DNA of 64,000 bases, from NCBI RefSeq assembly GCF_024495425.1, contig NZ_JANHJR010000001.1, positions 62,001 to 126,000 of the forward strand, read 5' to 3'. Below, piece by piece: positions 27,872 through 37,091 of this stretch; position 1 is the first letter of the stretch, and the number at the start of each line of letters is the position of its first letter. The notes under the pieces were generated by a model, which was not told the origin of the DNA, made no database searches, and saw only the letters and a list, made by a program, of their open reading frames with translations. Made by a program: the position numbers and the translations under genes. Source of the stretch: Haloarchaeobius litoreus (GTDB lineage: Archaea > Halobacteriota > Halobacteria > Halobacteriales > Natrialbaceae).

Positions 27872-29377
27872 CTAGAGCCAGTCGTCGAGTCCCGACTGTC
27901 CGTCATCTGTTTCGTCAGTCTCGCTGTCAGTATCGGCCGGCGACGGCTCGCCGGGGTCGTCCGCCGCCCCACCGAGTGTCGTCTGGCCGTCGTCGCCGTC
28001 GTCGTCCGCGGCTGCCTCGCCCTCCGTCGCCGGCTCGTCGTCCGCCGTGCTCCCCTCCTCGTCGGACTCGAACTGCGCGAACGCGCCGCCCGCGTTCTCG
28101 ACGACGGCGTCGTCGCGGCGCTCCTGAGCCTCCTCGACGATGCCCTGCACCTTGTTCGTGTCCTCACCGCTGCCCGTGACGAACGACACCTCCGCGGCGT
28201 CGAGGTCGTACACCATCGTCATCCTGACGGTGAGCTCCCGGGGCTTGCAGTGGTGGGTCATCTCCGCGAGGAACGGCATCACCTCTCGACGGGCAGTCCC
28301 CATGCTGAAGCCGCCCTTCTCGGCGATCTTCCGGGCGATGGCGTCCCGTCTGTTCCGCGTCGCCTTCGAACGCCCGAGCTTCGACCAGTACGACGGCGGC
28401 CCGTACCGGGTCCAGCCGCCGTGGTCGTGCCGGCGCGAGGCCGCGACACCCGCGGCGACGTTGTCCGTCGCGTAGCGCCAGAACGAGTAGTCCTGCGTGG
28501 CCCGCACGCGCCCGAGCCAGCGGTCGGCGTTCGCGAGGAAGCCGTACGCGTCGGCCAGCTCGTCGCCGCGGTAGTCCTTCGGGACGTTGTCCTCGACCCA
28601 GTTGAGGAGGTCGTCCGGCGTCTCGTCCACGTCGTACGATGCGTACAGCGCCTCCTCGGCGGACTTGTTCTTGATGACGTCGTCGAGGAAGTCGAAGATG
28701 CCCTCCGTGCGGTCGCGCTCGCCCATCACCACGTCGTCGACGGTGAGCCGCTCGTTCCGCTCGGCCAGCGCCTGCAGGTCGTTCACGGCCGAGCGGAGGT
28801 CGCCGCTGGTCTCCCGGGCGATCTTGTCGAGCGCGTCGTCCTCGTACTCGATGCCCTCCTGTCGACAGATGTCGCGCAGGACGGGCACGATGGAGCGCCG
28901 GGAGACGTCGCGGAACTCGATCTCGCGACAGGCGTTCCGGAGGCTGTTGCTCATGTCGTAGAACTCGTTCGCGATGAGCACCATCGGCTGGTTCGCCTCC
29001 TTGACGATACGAGTCACCTCCCGTGAGCCACCGTAGTCGCTGTTCCCGTGGAAGTTGTCCGCCTCGTCGACGACGAGCAGCTGCCGACCGCCGGTCCCGC
29101 CGAGCGTCTGGTTCTGCGAGGCGCGCCCGGCGAAGCGCTTGATGTCGTCCGCGGTCCGGGAGTCGCTCGCGTTCAGCTCCATCACCGGCCAGCCCATGTC
29201 GCTGGCCAGCGCGTGGGCCGCCGAGGTCTTCCCGACACCGGGCGAGCCGTGGACGATGGCCGCCTCGCGGTGGTCGTCCCACGTCTCCGCCCACTTCCGG
29301 AGCGCGTCGCGGGCCTTGTCGTTCCCGCGCACCTCCGAGAGCGTCGTCGGGCGGTACTTCTCCGTCCAGTCTGCCAT
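27872..29377 (-). CDS. rfcL: Replication factor C large subunit
   Basis: The 501-residue AAA+ clamp loader starts MADWTEKYRPTTLSEVRGND, the family N-terminus, at 29377; an upstream ATG (29482) is rejected. Walker A GSPGVGKTSAAHALA (about 43-57), Walker B LLVVDEADNF and the SLRNACREIEF region are present. It loads PCNA with the small subunits for DNA replication. The acidic C-terminal tail (about 430-501) is typical of halophilic RfcL and ends SGLDDWL, probably a PIP box. Confidence 0.95.
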   Translation of the reverse strand: MADWTEKYRPTTLSEVRGNDKARDALRKWAETWDDHREAAIVHGSPGVGKTSAAHALASDMGWPVMELNASDSRTADDIKRFAGRASQNQTLGGTGGRQLLVVDEADNFHGNSDYGGSREVTRIVKEANQPMVLIANEFYDMSNSLRNACREIEFRDVSRRSIVPVLRDICRQEGIEYEDDALDKIARETSGDLRSAVNDLQALAERNERLTVDDVVMGERDRTEGIFDFLDDVIKNKSAEEALYASYDVDETPDDLLNWVEDNVPKDYRGDELADAYGFLANADRWLGRVRATQDYSFWRYATDNVAAGVAASRRHDHGGWTRYGPPSYWSKLGRSKATRNRRDAIARKIAEKGGFSMGTARREVMPFLAEMTHHCKPRELTVRMTMVYDLDAAEVSFVTGSGEDTNKVQGIVEEAQERRDDAVVENAGGAFAQFESDEEGSTADDEPATEGEAAADDDGDDGQTTLGGAADDPGEPSPADTDSETDETDDGQSGLDDWL

Positions 29378-29514
29378 TACCGGAGGGAAGGGCGGCCCGC
29401 GTTTAGTGGTTGCGCTCGACGGCGTTCTAGAACGGTTCACACACCAACCGTGCTCGACGAGAGGGTCGGTAGATACAGACAAAGCACTTGCCGTCTTACC
29501 AATGACAATTCAGT

Positions 29515-29958
29515 ATGCGCTTCAGGAACGCCTTGGTCCTCACGGTAATAGTTGGTAGCTTGCTCCTCACGGGGTGTCTGAATCTTGCTGAAAATCAATC
29601 AACGACTGCCCAACCAACCACAACCGCTCCAGTCCCCAGCACACCACAACCCGTCTCCAATCTCTCGGAACTATCCGATAGCGAAGCGGGCGAAATCGCA
29701 CTTCAGGCCGAGGCGGTCTACCTCTCGATGCGGCTACGGAATGCAAGTTGCCTCGAAAGATGGGGGACCCATCCGACCACGTCATCTAAAGAGTCGACAG
29801 TGATGAACCGGAGCCCTGAGAGAATCATAGTGACCGTTCAACACCCGTATTCGTTCTCTACAGTTAACTCGGAAGCGGATGCGTCTTCCAGTGCCCGATA
29901 CCGAGTGACAGAGAACGGAACGACTCGTCTCTCTGGAGATGAGATAGACCCCTGTTAA
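29515..29958 (+). CDS. Small lipoprotein, lower-GC, unknown function
   Basis: The 147-residue product has a clear lipoprotein signal (LVLTVIVGSLLLTGC, Cys about residue 21), a Thr/Pro/Gln-rich linker and a small Asn/Ser-rich domain. It is read away from rfcL and is noticeably poorer in G+C than its neighbours, as is the gene at 29994. Codon use (ATA, AAT, TCT) is unlike the rest of the window and points to transfer or relaxed selection. No homologue recognised. Confidence 0.6.
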   Translation: MRFRNALVLTVIVGSLLLTGCLNLAENQSTTAQPTTTAPVPSTPQPVSNLSELSDSEAGEIALQAEAVYLSMRLRNASCLERWGTHPTTSSKESTVMNRSPERIIVTVQHPYSFSTVNSEADASSSARYRVTENGTTRLSGDEIDPC

Positions 29959-29993
29959 CTTCGCACCCCTACCTAACGGGTGTCTCCATCCGT

Positions 29994-30422
29994 TCACTCT
30001 CGTCGTTTTCGTCGGATCGATTCCCCGATACAGGCGAAACCAGCCAAAGCACTCGCTATCGATGCAATTCCGAACGGCGTCGTTGCCCCGAAGTATATCC
30101 GCCGGTTGAACAGGTGCCACTCGTTCTGATACCTGAGTGCGAGGTCGCCTCGTCCCGGGCCGGGCCAAAGCCCGTCACTCTGGAAGACAATTCGTTCTCC
30201 TTCCATTGCCCGTTGTACGACTTCCTTGTCCTCGACCGTGAGGTCTTCGTAGTCGAACTGCCAGCGTGCGTCGGTTGGGTCTTCGACTGTCCCGGCATAC
30301 CTGAACTCGTACCGTATCGCACCGATGCCAAGCGCGGTCGTGACGACCAAGAGTAGCACTACCCCCAGAAAAAAGAACATGAAGACAGGGGATGGAGGAG
30401 ACCTCGAAACGCCTCGCATCAT
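29994..30422 (-). CDS. Two-helix membrane protein, lower-GC, unknown function
   Basis: This 142-residue protein has one hydrophobic helix near residues 14-36 (FMFFFLGVVLLLVVTTALGI) and another near 115-132, with an about 80-residue charged loop between. A TATA box (minus strand, TTTATATTA within 30443-30452) lies about 26 nt before the ATG at 30422, indicating a leaderless transcript. Convergent with the lipoprotein at 29515, 35 nt apart; the two may be one acquired segment. Confidence 0.6.
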   Translation of the reverse strand: MMRGVSRSPPSPVFMFFFLGVVLLLVVTTALGIGAIRYEFRYAGTVEDPTDARWQFDYEDLTVEDKEVVQRAMEGERIVFQSDGLWPGPGRGDLALRYQNEWHLFNRRIYFGATTPFGIASIASALAGFACIGESIRRKRRE

Positions 30423-30739
30423 GCATTGAGTGAGATGGCCGATAATATAAATTTCCCTATGAGTTCCCGTGAGGTGGTGGACGATTGGGGTAGTGGTCGC
30501 CGCATCGGTCCCGGGGCCCCTCGGAGAGCGTCAGACGACCACGGTCGTCGAGTATCGATTCGGACATCCTCGACGGTAGCGTGGGTGACCACGTCGTTTC
30601 GCCCCGGAAACGGAGGAGGAACCCATTCTGGTTCCGCACACTGTCGCTCGCCGGCGAGACAGAACGTTGTTCTCAGCCGGGGAGAATCGTCGCTACGGCT
30701 TCCCTCCGAGACCACGTACTAGCAGGCGGTGAAGACACA
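30423..30739. other. 317-nt intergenic region, no convincing gene
   Basis: This divergent gap holds the TATA box of the membrane protein (30443-30452) and the upstream region of the flavodoxin gene. Both strands have open frames of nearly 100 codons here, but they are rich in Arg/Ser with no family features. A short inverted repeat, GACGAC-CAC-GGTCGTC-like, lies near 30534-30549. Nothing else was seen. Confidence 0.5.
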
Positions 30740-31321
30740 ATGGCTCACTTCCTCGTCATCTACGGCACCGGTGAGGGACAGACCGCGAAGGTCGCGGACG
30801 CGATGCGGACGGACCTGCGCGAACGCGGCCACGAGGTGACGGCGTACGACGTCAGGGCCGCCCCAGAGGACCTCGACGTGTCGGCGTTCGACGCAGTCCT
30901 CGTCGGCGGGTCCATCCACGTCGGGAAACACCAGGACGGCGTGGTCGAGTTCGCCAGCGACCACCGCGACGAGCTCGCGGCGCGCCCCTCGGCGTTCTTC
31001 CAGGTGTGCCTCTCCAGCGCGAGCGACGACGCGGAGCGGAAGGCGGCGGCCACCGGTTACATCGACGCGTTCGTCGAGGCGACGGGCTGGCATCCGGACC
31101 GCGTCGCGAGCTTCGCCGGCGCGCTCCGCTTCTCGGAGTACGGCTTCCTGAAGCGGCTCATGATGAAGAAGATCGCCGCCGAGGCGACCGGTGACACCGA
31201 CACCTCGCGGGACTACGAGTACACCGACTGGGAGGCCGTCGACCGGTTCGCGGTCGCGTTCGCCCGCATCGTCGAGGATGCCCACCCGAAAGTCGACGGG
31301 CTCGCCGAGGTCGAGGGGTGA
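30740..31321 (+). CDS. Flavodoxin-domain protein (HemG-like protoporphyrinogen dehydrogenase family)
   Basis: This 193-residue protein begins MAHFLVIYGTGEGQTAKVAD, where YGTGEGQT is the FMN phosphate-binding loop. VLVGGSIHVGKHQ and FSEYGFLKRLMMKKIA are diagnostic of the menaquinone-dependent HemG branch rather than electron-transfer flavodoxins. It may oxidise protoporphyrinogen IX in haem synthesis, though haloarchaeal members are not proven. The ATG 30740 is chosen as it gives the family N-terminus. Confidence 0.8.
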   Translation: MAHFLVIYGTGEGQTAKVADAMRTDLRERGHEVTAYDVRAAPEDLDVSAFDAVLVGGSIHVGKHQDGVVEFASDHRDELAARPSAFFQVCLSSASDDAERKAAATGYIDAFVEATGWHPDRVASFAGALRFSEYGFLKRLMMKKIAAEATGDTDTSRDYEYTDWEAVDRFAVAFARIVEDAHPKVDGLAEVEG

Positions 31322-31326
31322 CCACG

Positions 31327-32187
31327 ATGACGACGACGCGACGGACCATCTCGCGACCGCTCGTCGCCGCGTCGCTCGCCACGCTGGTGCTGACGACGGT
31401 CGCGGCCGGTGCCGGTCTGCTCGTCCCGTCGCTGTACCGGGATAGCGAGGTCCTCCTCCCGCAGCTGTACGGACAGGACCTCCTCACGCTGGTCGTCGGC
31501 GTCCCCGCGCTCGCGGGCTCGCTGTTCCTCGCGTCCCGGGGCTCGCACCGTGGCTACGTCGCCTGGCTGGGCGTGACCGGCTACCTGCTCTACACGTACG
31601 CCTCCTACGCGGTGATGACGGCGTTCAACCCGCTGTACCTCGTGTACGTCGGGCTGTTCGGGCTGACGCTGTTCACGTTCGTCGCCGGGATGGCTCGGCT
31701 GGACGCCCCCGCGCTGCGGCGTGCGGTCGGGGATACCGCAGTCCGGGCGACGGTCGCCTACCAGCTCGCCGTCGCGGTACTGGTCGGGGCGCTCTGGCTG
31801 GCGGACGTGGTGCCCGCGTCGCTCGACGGGACGACCCCCGCGGCGATGGCCGACACCGGGCTGGTGACGTCGGTCATCCAGTCGTTCGACCTCGCGGTGC
31901 TCCTGCCCGCGTTCGCCCTCTCGGCGTACTGGCTCCACCGTGGGCGGCCCTGGGGCTACGCGTTCAGCGCGGTGCTGCTCGTGAAGGCGACGACGCTGGG
32001 GCTCGCCATCCTCGCGATGGTCGGGGTCATGCTCGCCGACGGGCAGGCCGTCCCGCTCCCGCAGATCGTCATCTTCGGGGTGCTCACCGCGGTCGGACTG
32101 GTGGTGACGGGGCGGTTCCTGCTCGCCATCGACCCGGCCCGTGGGTCGGCCGCGCCCACGTCGTCTCCGGAGCCAGCCGTCGACTGA
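31327..32187 (+). CDS. Eight-helix membrane protein of unknown function
   Basis: The 286-residue protein has about eight hydrophobic helices. The first covers PLVAASLATLVLTTVAAGAG, then paired helices through residue 270 and a short Ser/Pro tail. The ATG 31327 is chosen; a GTG at 31318 overlapping the flavodoxin stop (GTGA) is an alternative that would add three residues and couple translation. Co-transcription with the flavodoxin is likely. No catalytic motif was recognised. Confidence 0.7.
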   Translation: MTTTRRTISRPLVAASLATLVLTTVAAGAGLLVPSLYRDSEVLLPQLYGQDLLTLVVGVPALAGSLFLASRGSHRGYVAWLGVTGYLLYTYASYAVMTAFNPLYLVYVGLFGLTLFTFVAGMARLDAPALRRAVGDTAVRATVAYQLAVAVLVGALWLADVVPASLDGTTPAAMADTGLVTSVIQSFDLAVLLPAFALSAYWLHRGRPWGYAFSAVLLVKATTLGLAILAMVGVMLADGQAVPLPQIVIFGVLTAVGLVVTGRFLLAIDPARGSAAPTSSPEPAVD

Positions 32188-32268
32188 CACCGGCGACCAT
32201 CACGGACCGTGGGAGGAGGCGACACACGACCAAAACAATCAACTCCCGGCTCCCGAAACCGTCGCCAA

Positions 32269-32934
32269 GTGACATACGACGCGATACTCTTCGACAACGA
32301 CGGGGTGCTGGTGGACCCGCCGGCGCACGCGGACCAGGTGGCGGCCATCCGCGACGCCTTCGACGAGCTGGGCATCGAGTCGGCCGACGAGGAGCACCTC
32401 TCGGCGCTCACGGCCGGTGTGACGCCCGACCTCCTCGCGGACCTCGAACGTACCTACGGCGTGGACCGGGAGGCGCTGTGGGACGCCCGGGAGCGCCACG
32501 ACGAGCGCTCGCAGTTCGAGGCGTTCCGGGCGGGCCGACGGGACAGCTACGACGACGTGACTGCACTGGCCGACATCGACCAGCCCTGCGGACTGGTGAG
32601 CAACAACCACCACACGACGGTCGAGTTCGTGCTCGACCGGTTCGCCTTCGGCGAGCAGTTCGAGACGTACTACGGGCGGCCGATGACCATCGAGAGCCTG
32701 TCGCTGAAGAAGCCGAACACGCACTACCTCGACCGGGCGCTCTCGGACCTCGGCGGGGGGTCGGCGCTGTACGTCGGCGACAGCGAGAGCGACGTGGTGG
32801 CCGCCGAGCGCGCCGGGATGGACTCGGTGTTCGTCCGGCGCGAGCACAGCCGGGACGTCGCCCTGTCGATGGAGCCGACCTACGAGGTGGAGACGCTGCA
32901 CGCGGTGCGGGACATCGCGAACGACGCAGCGTGA
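32269..32934 (+). CDS. HAD-superfamily hydrolase (phosphatase)
   Basis: This 221-residue protein starts at GTG 32269 to give the family N-terminus TYDAILFDNDGVLVDPP, with the HAD nucleophile motif DNDGV (Asp about residue 10). Motif II is LVSNNHHTTVEF, motif III includes the Lys in KKPNTHYL, and motif IV is YVGDSESDVVAAERAG. It is a phosphoglycolate phosphatase-like HAD enzyme (subclass I cap); its substrate cannot be given. Short upstream gap of 81 nt after the membrane protein gene. Confidence 0.88.
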   Translation: MTYDAILFDNDGVLVDPPAHADQVAAIRDAFDELGIESADEEHLSALTAGVTPDLLADLERTYGVDREALWDARERHDERSQFEAFRAGRRDSYDDVTALADIDQPCGLVSNNHHTTVEFVLDRFAFGEQFETYYGRPMTIESLSLKKPNTHYLDRALSDLGGGSALYVGDSESDVVAAERAGMDSVFVRREHSRDVALSMEPTYEVETLHAVRDIANDAA

Positions 32935-33053
32935 CCGCACCGACCGGCACGGAAACTGTCTGAATCCATACCAAAACGGATTCCAGCAAGGCTGTTTACA
33001 AAAGAGAATTTCCGGGAAACCCTACAAGTTCCCCTCCCGTACGTCTAGCTGTA

Positions 33054-34268
33054 ATGGCGACGGACAGATCTGTCGTGCGGCGGTACTACCTGTTCCGCGC
33101 GACGAACGCGGCCGGCTTCTACCTCCCCATCAGCGTCCTCTACCTGCTGGACCAGGGGTTCGGCCTCGGGTTCGTCGCGCTGGTGCAGGCGACGTTCTCC
33201 CTCGCGATGCTGGCCGCCGAGATCCCCTCGGGGTACCTCGGCGACCGAATCGGCCGGCGGGCCAGTCTGGCCGTCGGCAACCTGCTCCGGGCGGCGGGGA
33301 TGGCGGGCTACGCGTTCGTCGAGACGCCCGTGGGCTTCGTGGCGATGCAGGTCGTCTGGGCGACGGGCTGGGCGTTCCGCTCGGGGACGGGCGACGCCTG
33401 GCTCTACGAGCTGCTCGCCCGCACCTGCGACGACGACGGGTTCGCCCGCATCAAGGGACGCGGGAGCACCGTGTTGCTCCTCACGTCGGCGGTGACGGCC
33501 ATCGCCGGCGGGCTGCTCTACGGCGTCGCCCACGAGCTGCCGTTCCTGCTCAGCGCGACGCTCGCCGTCGCCGGCGTCCCCGTGCTGTACACGTTCCCGT
33601 CGGTCCGGGTCGAGGACGACGACGCCGACGTGTTCACCGTTCGGGAGGCGGTCCGGATGCTCCGCGTGCAGGCGAGTCGCGAAAGCGTCCGCTGGCTCGT
33701 CGCCTACGTCGGGCTGTTCTACGGCCTGTTCGGGCTCGCCCGGATGGTCGAGCAGCCGGCGCTGGACGCGCTCGGCGTCCCGGCCGCTGGTCTCGGTGTC
33801 GTCTTCGCGGCGTTCAAGCTCGTCTCCGCGGGGGCGGCCTCGACGGCGGGCTGGTTCGAGGAGCGACTCGGCGCGCGCGGTGTCTTCGGCCTGCTCGTCC
33901 CGGTGTTCGCCGTGGCGTTCGTCATCGGGGCGTTCTTTCCCGTGTTCCTCGTCCCGACGTTCTTCCTGTACCGGAGCGTCCGGTCGGTCGTCCAGCCCGT
34001 CCAGAACCAGTACCTGAACGACCGGCTGGCGGACGTGGGTCGGGCGACGGTGCTCTCGGGCGTCTCGATGGTGCTGTCGCTGTCGAGCGGGCTGATGAAG
34101 CTCGCGACGGGCGGCATCGCGGAGCAGCTCGGGCCGCTCGCGTTCCTCCCCAGAGCAGGTGCGGTCGTCGTCGTCGTCGCCTGCCTGCTCTGGTTCCTCA
34201 CGCGGCCCGTACGGAGCGGCGCAGGCACGGCCGCGGTTCCGGGCGGAGGGGCAGCAGCCTCTGACTGA
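33054..34268 (+). CDS. Major facilitator superfamily transporter
   Basis: The 404-residue protein has about twelve hydrophobic helices and the MFS loop 2-3 motif GYLGDRIGRRASLAVGNLL near residue 62-80 (GxLxDxxGRR). Its second half starts with FAAFKLVSAGAASTAGWFEE. Substrate unknown; the family includes sugar, drug and nucleoside exporters. An AT-rich stretch (TTTACAAAAGAGAATTT, about 32994-33010) upstream may hold its promoter. The gene ends 20 nt from the stop of the convergent NAT gene. Confidence 0.88.
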   Translation: MATDRSVVRRYYLFRATNAAGFYLPISVLYLLDQGFGLGFVALVQATFSLAMLAAEIPSGYLGDRIGRRASLAVGNLLRAAGMAGYAFVETPVGFVAMQVVWATGWAFRSGTGDAWLYELLARTCDDDGFARIKGRGSTVLLLTSAVTAIAGGLLYGVAHELPFLLSATLAVAGVPVLYTFPSVRVEDDDADVFTVREAVRMLRVQASRESVRWLVAYVGLFYGLFGLARMVEQPALDALGVPAAGLGVVFAAFKLVSAGAASTAGWFEERLGARGVFGLLVPVFAVAFVIGAFFPVFLVPTFFLYRSVRSVVQPVQNQYLNDRLADVGRATVLSGVSMVLSLSSGLMKLATGGIAEQLGPLAFLPRAGAVVVVVACLLWFLTRPVRSGAGTAAVPGGGAAASD

Positions 34269-34288
34269 GAGAAGAGCGCGGCGGCCGT

Positions 34289-35095
34289 TCAGCCCGACCG
34301 GTACCGCAGGCCGAACTCCCGGGCGAGCACGTCGTGCCACGCGTCCGGATCGACCGCCTGCTCGTACTCTTCGCCACCCTCCTCGCGGACGAAGGTGTCG
34401 CGTTTCAGCTTCGCGTGGCCCGTCGCGGTGGCGATGGTCACGATGGGATCGCCGGTGAACGGCGACTCCGGCGCGCTCTGGAGGTAATCACAGGTCGCCT
34501 CGAAGTAGGAGAGGTCGCGGGGCTCGTCGGTGAACAGGTAGCGGTCCTGCCAGTCGTCGTCGCCCGGCGTGCGGTACTGGGTGAGGTGGGTCTCGTCGGG
34601 CCGGTCGCTCTCGACGACGCGCCAGTCCACGCCCACGGGGCCGGTCACGACCTCGCCGTCGACGGGGAGCGGTCGGCGCATCGTCGGGGTGCCAATCCCC
34701 ACGTCGACGAGGTAGCGCCGGTCGAACTCGACGACGTTCGTGTGGTGGTTAGCGGGCGGTCTGCCGGTGCCGTCGTCGCCGACGACACGCGCTGCGACCC
34801 GGTCGGTGGCGACGCCGAGTTCGTCGAGCAGCCAGCCGAACAGTCCGTTCAGCTCGAAGCAGTAGCCGCCCCGCTCGCGCTCGACCACCTTCTCGAACAG
34901 GTGCGGGAGCTCGAGTACGACGTCCGCACCGTCGTCCGCGTCGTCGAAGGGGTCGCCGACGATGGCGAGGTTCTCGAACGGCACTGCCCCGACGTGGGCG
35001 TGCTGGAGCCGTGCGACGGTGTCCAGGTCGACGGCACCGACGGTGACGCTCGCGGGGTCGACGCCGACCCGTTCGAGGTAGCGGTCGGGGTCCAT
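34289..35095 (-). CDS. Arylamine N-acetyltransferase
   Basis: The 268-residue protein shows the Cys-His-Asp triad of the NAT family: Cys in RGGYCFELNGLF (about residue 73), His in ANHHTNVVEF and Asp in YLVDVGIGTPTMRRPL. PFENLAIV lies in the N-terminal helix domain. It transfers acetyl from acetyl-CoA to arylamines or hydrazines. Archaeal NATs appear to be confined to haloarchaea. ATG 35095 overlaps the stop of the upstream flavoprotein gene (TGATG), so the two are an operon. Confidence 0.9.
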   Translation of the reverse strand: MDPDRYLERVGVDPASVTVGAVDLDTVARLQHAHVGAVPFENLAIVGDPFDDADDGADVVLELPHLFEKVVERERGGYCFELNGLFGWLLDELGVATDRVAARVVGDDGTGRPPANHHTNVVEFDRRYLVDVGIGTPTMRRPLPVDGEVVTGPVGVDWRVVESDRPDETHLTQYRTPGDDDWQDRYLFTDEPRDLSYFEATCDYLQSAPESPFTGDPIVTIATATGHAKLKRDTFVREEGGEEYEQAVDPDAWHDVLAREFGLRYRSG

Positions 35096-35676
35096 CAGTC
35101 GCCCGTCACCGGGTCGAACGTCTCGGTGACGGCGGTCGGGTACGACTCGACGCCCGCGTAGGCGACCAGCTCCGCGCCGAGCCTGTCGACGCGCTCGGCC
35201 AGGTCCGCGTCGACGATGTCGCCGTCCGCGACCGCCGCCCCGACGTCCCCGATGCCGACCTGCAGGGGGAGCGTCCACGCGCCCACCGCGCGAGCGACCG
35301 ACCGCATGTGTTCGAGCGCCGGCGTCGGGTAGCTCCCGCCCGCGACCGCCAGCAGACCGACGGTGGTTCCCTCGAACTCGTCGGACCCGCAGTAGTCGAG
35401 CGCGGTCTTCAGCGGCGAGGCGTACGAGCCGTGGTACACCGGCGAGCCCAGCAGGACGGCGTCGGCGGCCGCGACCCGTTCGCGGAGGGCGGCTGCGTCA
35501 CCGGCGTCGGCGTCGTCGCCGTCCCGTGGCGGAAGCTCGTACTCGCGGAGGTCGAGCAGTTCCGTCGTGGCCCCAGCTGCATCCGCCGCCGTGAGGGCGC
35601 GTCGTATCGCCGTTCGGGTGCCGCTGTCGTCGCGCAGACTCCCGCAGAGTCCGAGCACGTGTACGTTCCGTCTCAT
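35095..35676 (-). CDS. NAD(P)H-dependent FMN reductase (flavodoxin-like)
   Basis: This 193-residue protein begins MRRNVHVLGLCGSLRDDSGT, typical of SsuE/NADPH:FMN reductases, and continues with VLLGSPVYHGSYASPLKTALDY and VGLLAVAGGSYPTPALEHM. It reduces FMN, azo or quinone compounds. ATG 35676 is chosen over the upstream start at 35700, which would add a non-family stretch. It is translationally coupled (one-base overlap) to the downstream NAT, so reductive activation and N-acetylation of amines could be linked; this link is inference. Confidence 0.85.
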   Translation of the reverse strand: MRRNVHVLGLCGSLRDDSGTRTAIRRALTAADAAGATTELLDLREYELPPRDGDDADAGDAAALRERVAAADAVLLGSPVYHGSYASPLKTALDYCGSDEFEGTTVGLLAVAGGSYPTPALEHMRSVARAVGAWTLPLQVGIGDVGAAVADGDIVDADLAERVDRLGAELVAYAGVESYPTAVTETFDPVTGD

Positions 35677-35786
35677 GAACGCGACTACCGGATGTGGCAA
35701 CTAAAGCGCTCGCTGAAACCTGTTTTTGTACGTGATTGGACAGGTCCGGTCGAGGTTTTTTGTCCGTTCGCGACCGACAGCCGGGT

Positions 35787-36212
35787 ATGAGTCGTTCGTT
35801 CGGGGGGACCGTCCTCAAGCTCGTCGTCTGGGCGTTCGTGGTGCTGGTCGCGCTCTCCGTCGTCGGGACCGTCGTCGGACTGCTCCTCGGCATCCTCAGT
35901 GCGGTGTTCACACTGGTCGTCGTGCTCGGGTTGCTCGTGCTGTTCGGCGCGGTCGCCGCCGGAGTGCTCTCGCTGCTCGGCGGGAGCGGTGACGACGACG
36001 GACGCACGTCGGACTGGTTCGAGGCAGAAACCACCGTCGAGACGGAGCCGGCGGACGCTGCCACCGAGGCTTCCCGGCTCCGCGAGCGCTACGTCGCCGG
36101 CGAGATCGACGAGGTGGAGTTCGAGCGCCGACTCGACCTGCTGCTCGACGACCCCGAGAGCGAGGCGTTGCTTGACGACGACCGCGAGACGGAGTGGGAG
36201 TTCGACCGGTAG
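35787..36212 (+). CDS. Membrane protein with C-terminal SHOCT-like domain
   Basis: The 141-residue protein has two adjoining hydrophobic stretches (about residues 9-33 and 34-62), then an acidic linker and, near residues 105-130, RYVAGEIDEVEFERRLDLLL, a SHOCT (short C-terminal) domain as seen in oligomerising membrane proteins. The ATG 35787 is chosen because a T-rich TATA-like GGTTTTTTGT (about 35753-35762) sits about 27 nt before it. Function is unknown. Confidence 0.75.
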   Translation: MSRSFGGTVLKLVVWAFVVLVALSVVGTVVGLLLGILSAVFTLVVVLGLLVLFGAVAAGVLSLLGGSGDDDGRTSDWFEAETTVETEPADAATEASRLRERYVAGEIDEVEFERRLDLLLDDPESEALLDDDRETEWEFDR

Positions 36213-36221
36213 CGGGTCCGC

Positions 36222-37040
36222 TCAGAGCGACCGGAGGGTCACGTCGCCGGTCGTCGTCTCGGCGGTGACCCGGTCGCCGCCGCCGTTCAGGTCGCCGACG
36301 ATACGGTTCGAGCGGTCGGTCGAGCGGTCGAGCGACAGCCCCCGGACCGTCACCTCGCCGACGCTCGTCGAGAGGTCGAACGTCGCCTCGAGATCCGCGG
36401 CAGCACGGAGGGTCAGGTCGCCGTTCGTCGTCTCGACGGGCACGTCGGTGCGGGTGGCCCGGAGCTCGACGTCGACGTCGCCGTTGGTCGTGACCGCCCG
36501 GTCCAGCCCGGCGACACCCATCGCGTCGACGTCCCCGTTGGTCGTCCGCAGGCTCACGTTGCCGTCGACGTTCTCGGCCTGCACCGGGCCGTTGGCGCTC
36601 GCGAGGCTGGCGTCGCCGGCGATGCCGGTCGCGGACACCTCGCCGTTGGCCGTCTCGACGGTGTCGACGAGGACGCCGTCGGGGATGCCGATCTGGAAGT
36701 CCACGACCACCGGTGCCGCCAGCAGGTCGCGGTTCTCCGGGTAGACCGCGCGAATCGCGAGGGTGCCCGCCGACTCGTCGAGACGGACCTCGACCTCGTC
36801 CAGCGCGTCCTGCCCGCCACGGGTCCGTTTGGTCGCCTCGACGGTCACGGCGTCCCCGTCGGCCGTCCCCACGTGGACGTCCCCGTTCTGGCCGACGACG
36901 CTGACCGGCGTCCCGTCGTCGACCACGACCTCCCGGTCGACGGTCTCCGTCACCTCCGTCCCGTCGTCGAGGAGGCTACAGCCCGCGAGAGCGGTGGGGA
37001 GGGCGATACTCGCAGCCGAGAGGACCGTTCTGCGCTGCAT
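36222..37040 (-). CDS. DUF4097-type beta-strand repeat lipoprotein
   Basis: The 272-residue protein has a Tat-like lipoprotein signal (MQRRTVLSAASIALPTALAGC, Cys 21). The mature part is a right-handed beta-solenoid-like repeat with alternating D-G-D-V/A and T-T-N-G-D turns (VETTNGDLTLRA, RTTNGDVDAMG), as in DUF4097 proteins. These are extracellular with poorly known roles. Ends 10 nt from the convergent SHOCT gene. Confidence 0.8.
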   Translation of the reverse strand: MQRRTVLSAASIALPTALAGCSLLDDGTEVTETVDREVVVDDGTPVSVVGQNGDVHVGTADGDAVTVEATKRTRGGQDALDEVEVRLDESAGTLAIRAVYPENRDLLAAPVVVDFQIGIPDGVLVDTVETANGEVSATGIAGDASLASANGPVQAENVDGNVSLRTTNGDVDAMGVAGLDRAVTTNGDVDVELRATRTDVPVETTNGDLTLRAAADLEATFDLSTSVGEVTVRGLSLDRSTDRSNRIVGDLNGGGDRVTAETTTGDVTLRSL

Positions 37041-37091
37041 ACACCGAGGTTCAACGCACCGACATAAAAGCGCGACGGGGCAGTGTCACAC

